Source: Alkalihalophilus pseudofirmus OF4
Lineage (GTDB): Bacteria; Bacillota; Bacilli; Bacillales; Bacillaceae_D
Assembly (NCBI RefSeq): GCF_000005825.2
Contig: NC_013792.1
Location: 186,001 to 250,000 of the forward strand
DNA: 64,000 nt
Direction: 5' to 3'
The notes under the pieces were generated by a model. It ran no database searches. It saw only the letters and a program-made list of their open reading frames with translations, and was not told the origin of the DNA. This document shows positions 61,427 to 64,000 of the stretch, piece after piece (position 1 is the first letter of the stretch; each line of letters begins with the position of its first letter). The position numbers and the translations under genes are program-made.

Positions 61427-61679
61427 TGGTAAACGTATAGGTGAAATATATTTTTTGTGAAATATAAGAACTTAGCTTACTTACTATGGGTAAACCCTTA
61501 AGGTATATAGATAATTTTTTTGTTTTACTGAAAAATAAGTGAATTACTATAAAAAGTGAAAAAAACTCACGAAATTCTTTGCTTATATAAATATAGTAAT
61601 ATTGAAAGGTGTATTTAAAATTTTCCATTTGTGGTAAGATGTCAAATGTGAAAATTATACAGAAAGAGTAGGTAAAGAT

Positions 61680-62927
61680 ATGAAAATTAAAGCTATTATA
61701 TTTTTAGTGACTATTTTTTTGTGTTTATCTGTTAATGGTGTCCTGGCAGAAACTCATAACGAAGTAGCTGAAGGGATTACAATTTCAGATACAACGGTTG
61801 AAGAAATTGTAGAAAAAGCAGTAGAAGAAGGTATTAAAATAGGAGTAATTGGTGAGTGGAATAAATCACTTGATAAGGCTCATAATGCTATATATACTGA
61901 ATATCATGAACAGTCAGGACGTGAAAACATTGCATACAGGAGCACCACATTATCAGAATATGCCTCAGTGATAATTTCTAAAGATCACATGCCATTAGTA
62001 ACTAAGGAGTTTATAAAAGATTTATTAAACAAAGGTTCTATAGTATATTTTGAGAGAGAGGCTATAAGCCCTCAAGAATTAGCAGATCTTTTAGATTATG
62101 AAATTTTTATTGAAGACGAGTTTATTGAAGAAGAAAGTACAGCTACTGAAGAACTTGTTTATGTTACAAGAGATGAACTAGGGAATTTAAGCTTTGGAGT
62201 TAATCTACTTGATAAAGAATCTGGTTACAAGTATCTTTTAGATAGTATAATTTATGATAGTTATACAGAAAGTCCCAAGAAATCTGACACTTCATTTTCT
62301 ACTATGAGCGCTTCAAACATAGCATTGGGAGCACACTGGTATAGAACTTATGGTCCTTTGAATTATCGAAGCAGCTCGGGAAATGGTATTTTAAATGAAA
62401 GAAAAGAAGGTTATGCCTTAGATACTCGCTTCGATCAAGATAGTACTAATGATTATGCAGCTATACACTCTCGTTTAGAATTAGTACCTCAAGGTAGTAC
62501 TAGTTATGCTTACACAGCCAAGTTTTTTTCAGACGGGAATAGGGCTCCCACACAGTCAGGGAGAAGAGTACACGAGTACGGCCCCCACCCACAGCCATCT
62601 GGGAGTACTAGAACTATTAATCTAGGGCTTAGACCAAGGGGATTAGAATTGAATGTTACATACCAGACCCCTTTAAATGATTTAACTATTAGAGGAAATT
62701 CAGATACTGGAAAGAATTGGGTTGAGATAATTTACGATTATCGAAATAGCGCTTATGCAAGAGGTACCACTGTTCAAAACCCTTTTGTGGTCTATCGTAC
62801 TTGGCAAGGACAAAGTGTTAATCAGATTACAATCCAAAATACTAAAACTGCATTATTTGTAGCAGGTGTAACTAGAACTACCACAGAATTAGCTCATAAC
62901 ACTCCAATTCCTTTAAAGCGCCAATAA
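61680..62927 (+). CDS. Secreted protein related to the lipoprotein at 63110
   Basis: 415 aa with signal peptide MKIKAIIFLVTIFLCLSVNGVLA. Residues 25-200 form a domain also found in the lipoprotein at 63110-63703: ASVIISKDHMPLVTKEFIKDLLNKGSIVYFEREAIS here against ASIIMADQFSNVESTEVLNLIESGVPVFIDRSAIT there. A shared (E)ELVYV...G...(S)FGV/YGV and YTES end the domain. The C-terminal 210 residues are a beta-rich region of unknown family (YGPLNYRSSSGNGILNERKEGYALDTRFDQ...). No anchor. The ribosome site is weak. The function cannot be named. Confidence 0.65.
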   Translation: MKIKAIIFLVTIFLCLSVNGVLAETHNEVAEGITISDTTVEEIVEKAVEEGIKIGVIGEWNKSLDKAHNAIYTEYHEQSGRENIAYRSTTLSEYASVIISKDHMPLVTKEFIKDLLNKGSIVYFEREAISPQELADLLDYEIFIEDEFIEEESTATEELVYVTRDELGNLSFGVNLLDKESGYKYLLDSIIYDSYTESPKKSDTSFSTMSASNIALGAHWYRTYGPLNYRSSSGNGILNERKEGYALDTRFDQDSTNDYAAIHSRLELVPQGSTSYAYTAKFFSDGNRAPTQSGRRVHEYGPHPQPSGSTRTINLGLRPRGLELNVTYQTPLNDLTIRGNSDTGKNWVEIIYDYRNSAYARGTTVQNPFVVYRTWQGQSVNQITIQNTKTALFVAGVTRTTTELAHNTPIPLKRQ

Positions 62928-62956
62928 TTTTCACTTTTTTAAAGGTTTAAATCAAT

Positions 62957-63002
62957 AAAACTCTCCGAAGTCTATAAAATTGATCTTCAGAGAGTTTTAT
63001 TC
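62957..63002 (+). terminator. Terminator
   Basis: AAAACTCTC-GAAG...CTTC-GAGAGTTTTATTC, 30 bases after the stop of the secreted protein gene. Confidence 0.7.
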
Positions 63003-63109
63003 TTCTTCAACATTTTAACCTAATATTTATGGTTGTTAAAGTTAAGTTTTTGATAATATCTACTATAATACAGAGTTAAATAAAGAATATATCTTGGAGG
63101 AAAAGGTTA

Positions 63110-63703
63110 ATGAATTCAAAATACTTAATTTCGGTTGTTTTATTTATATGTATTATTATGACAGGGTGTGGTACGTCAAATGATAACACGAGTTTAGAGG
63201 AATCATCTTTTGATTCTAAGTCATCTTCTGATAATAACTTATCTTATGATGAAACCATAGAAAAAATAATAAGTGAAGAATACAAAATTAGCTTTTTGGG
63301 AGATTTTAATAAATTAACTCCGCCCCATCGGTTTGAAAACATGGTCGAGAATGTTGAAGATTTAGGACATATTAATTCGAATGAATATATTGCTAGTATT
63401 ATAATGGCTGATCAATTTTCTAACGTGGAAAGTACCGAGGTTTTAAATTTAATAGAAAGTGGAGTCCCTGTTTTTATAGACAGATCTGCTATTACTATTG
63501 AAGAATTAATCAAGTGGATAGAAGGGAAAGATGTTCCAGATGAAATGGGTGAAAGTAGATCTGATGAAGAATTGGTTTACGTACTTAAGGATAAAGAGGG
63601 AGAAATTAGTTATGGGGTTTTAGTACCTTCTAAAGAAGATTCTGATTGGTTATCCTTATTATATAAGGAAATTTTATATGTTAGTTATACTGAGTCCCTT
63701 TAA
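63110..63703 (+). CDS. Lipoprotein related to the secreted protein at 61680
   Basis: 197 aa with TTGGAGG before the ATG. Signal NSKYLISVVLFICIIMTGC with lipobox MTGC. The mature domain corresponds to the N-terminal domain of the protein at 61680 and ends at the shared YTES. It lacks the C-terminal beta region. The two may have come from a duplication with domain gain or loss. Function unknown; the lipidated form could be a membrane partner or immunity-type companion of the secreted form. Confidence 0.72.
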   Translation: MNSKYLISVVLFICIIMTGCGTSNDNTSLEESSFDSKSSSDNNLSYDETIEKIISEEYKISFLGDFNKLTPPHRFENMVENVEDLGHINSNEYIASIIMADQFSNVESTEVLNLIESGVPVFIDRSAITIEELIKWIEGKDVPDEMGESRSDEELVYVLKDKEGEISYGVLVPSKEDSDWLSLLYKEILYVSYTESL

Positions 63704-63734
63704 GTTTTTTGGCAATAATGAACTAGTTTAGGAG

Positions 63735-63910
63735 CAGTCCCCCCTCCTTTAAACACTTAACCAAAATTATAAAACACAGAAGGTGCGCAAAATTAATAAA
63801 TGCGCACTTTCTGTGTTTTTTTTTATACCGCAAGGCTGTTAAATGAAATACTAAGTAAAATAGGCTGCGATCTAAACATTAATCCTATCCAAGAGTACTG
63901 TTGGTCAGTC
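63735..63910 (+). repeat. Diverged long repeat with long hairpin, copy 2
   Basis: AAAACACAGAAGGTGCGCA (63771) pairs with TGCGCACTTTCTGTGTTTT (one G-T wobble) and a T-run follows. Flanks match copy 1 at 54430-54610. The sequence from 63911 to the window end shows no gene. Confidence 0.6.
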
Positions 63911-64000
63911 GTTAGAAAGTCAAGTTGAGCATATGCTTTAAGATGTTCAAAGAAAAAGAGTGGGTGGGGGAACCGATCGGTCGAGAGACATTGTAATGTA

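Noticed and set aside
61308-61628. Minus-strand frame after the 3D-domain gene
   Set aside because: Starts in AT-rich noncoding DNA and reads into the antisense of the 3D domain; no site.
1-64000. Search for tRNA, rRNA, relaxase, VirB4 and tyrosine recombinase genes
   Set aside because: None was recognised in any reading frame; absence is stated because it limits the interpretation of the transfer block and the cassette array.

Overview
The window looks like part of a large, low-GC plasmid (or integrated plasmid-like element) of a Bacillaceae-type Firmicute. Shine-Dalgarno sites are strong AGGAGG types, TTG/GTG starts are common, lipoproteins have Gram-positive lipoboxes, and there is an SLH-domain surface protein, a Bacillus-style DUF348/3D protein, a ParM/ParR-like partition pair and no ribosomal or core metabolic genes. 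No rRNA, tRNA or CRISPR array was seen. Species cannot be fixed from the sequence alone.

Layout. 1-1.4 kb: an unknown secreted protein. 1.8-11.3 kb, minus strand: a transfer-like block with an S1-domain protein, two replication-relaxation-like winged-helix proteins, small co-transcribed genes and a VirD4/TraG-type coupling ATPase, interrupted by an intact IS200/IS605 element. 11.4-13.7 kb: a partition module with a 22-bp repeat array, an actin-like ParM and a small ParR-like protein. 13.8-27.9 kb: an array of short, mostly single-gene units, nearly all on the minus strand (GNAT, GrpB, methyltransferase, M3 peptidase, serine hydrolase, P-loop kinase, lipoproteins, small membrane proteins). They are separated by about 15 whole or partial copies of one repeat family whose ends read CCTGCTC-GTTAG and CACCC-GTTAG. 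The layout resembles an integron cassette array, but no integrase is in the window. Two IS110 elements sit inside copies of this repeat.

29.0-32.2 kb: six phased repeats at about 156-bp spacing, followed by a DNA-binding/coiled-coil gene, a small HTH gene and an unknown gene. 32.5-48.4 kb, plus strand: a Tad/type IV pilus-like operon (CpaE-like, SAF/CpaB-like, two MinD-like proteins, CpaF ATPase, TadB/C-like membrane protein, four pilin-like proteins), then an SLH protein, a 1106-aa surface protein and a GGDEF protein. 48.5-58.4 kb: a stand-alone TnpB, small unknown genes, a Zn-motif protein, and an SF1 helicase broken by one frameshift. 58.5-64 kb: a palindrome-rich intergenic region, a DNA-binding regulator, a DUF348/3D cell-wall protein, and a pair of related exported proteins.

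Two observations stand out. First, the upstream noncoding ends of the two IS110 copies are nearly identical, but one internal loop differs, and in each copy that loop resembles the copy's own left flank. This is what a bridge-RNA target guide retargeted to each end of the cassette repeat would look like. Second, the same leader, starting CGGAAGCACCG and folding into a long hairpin that ends CGGTGCTTTTTT just before a ribosome binding site, heads four separate operons: S1/replication-relaxation, coupling ATPase, Tad pilus, and 3D cell-wall protein. This suggests one attenuation-controlled regulon and supports the inference that these operons form one transfer or surface apparatus.
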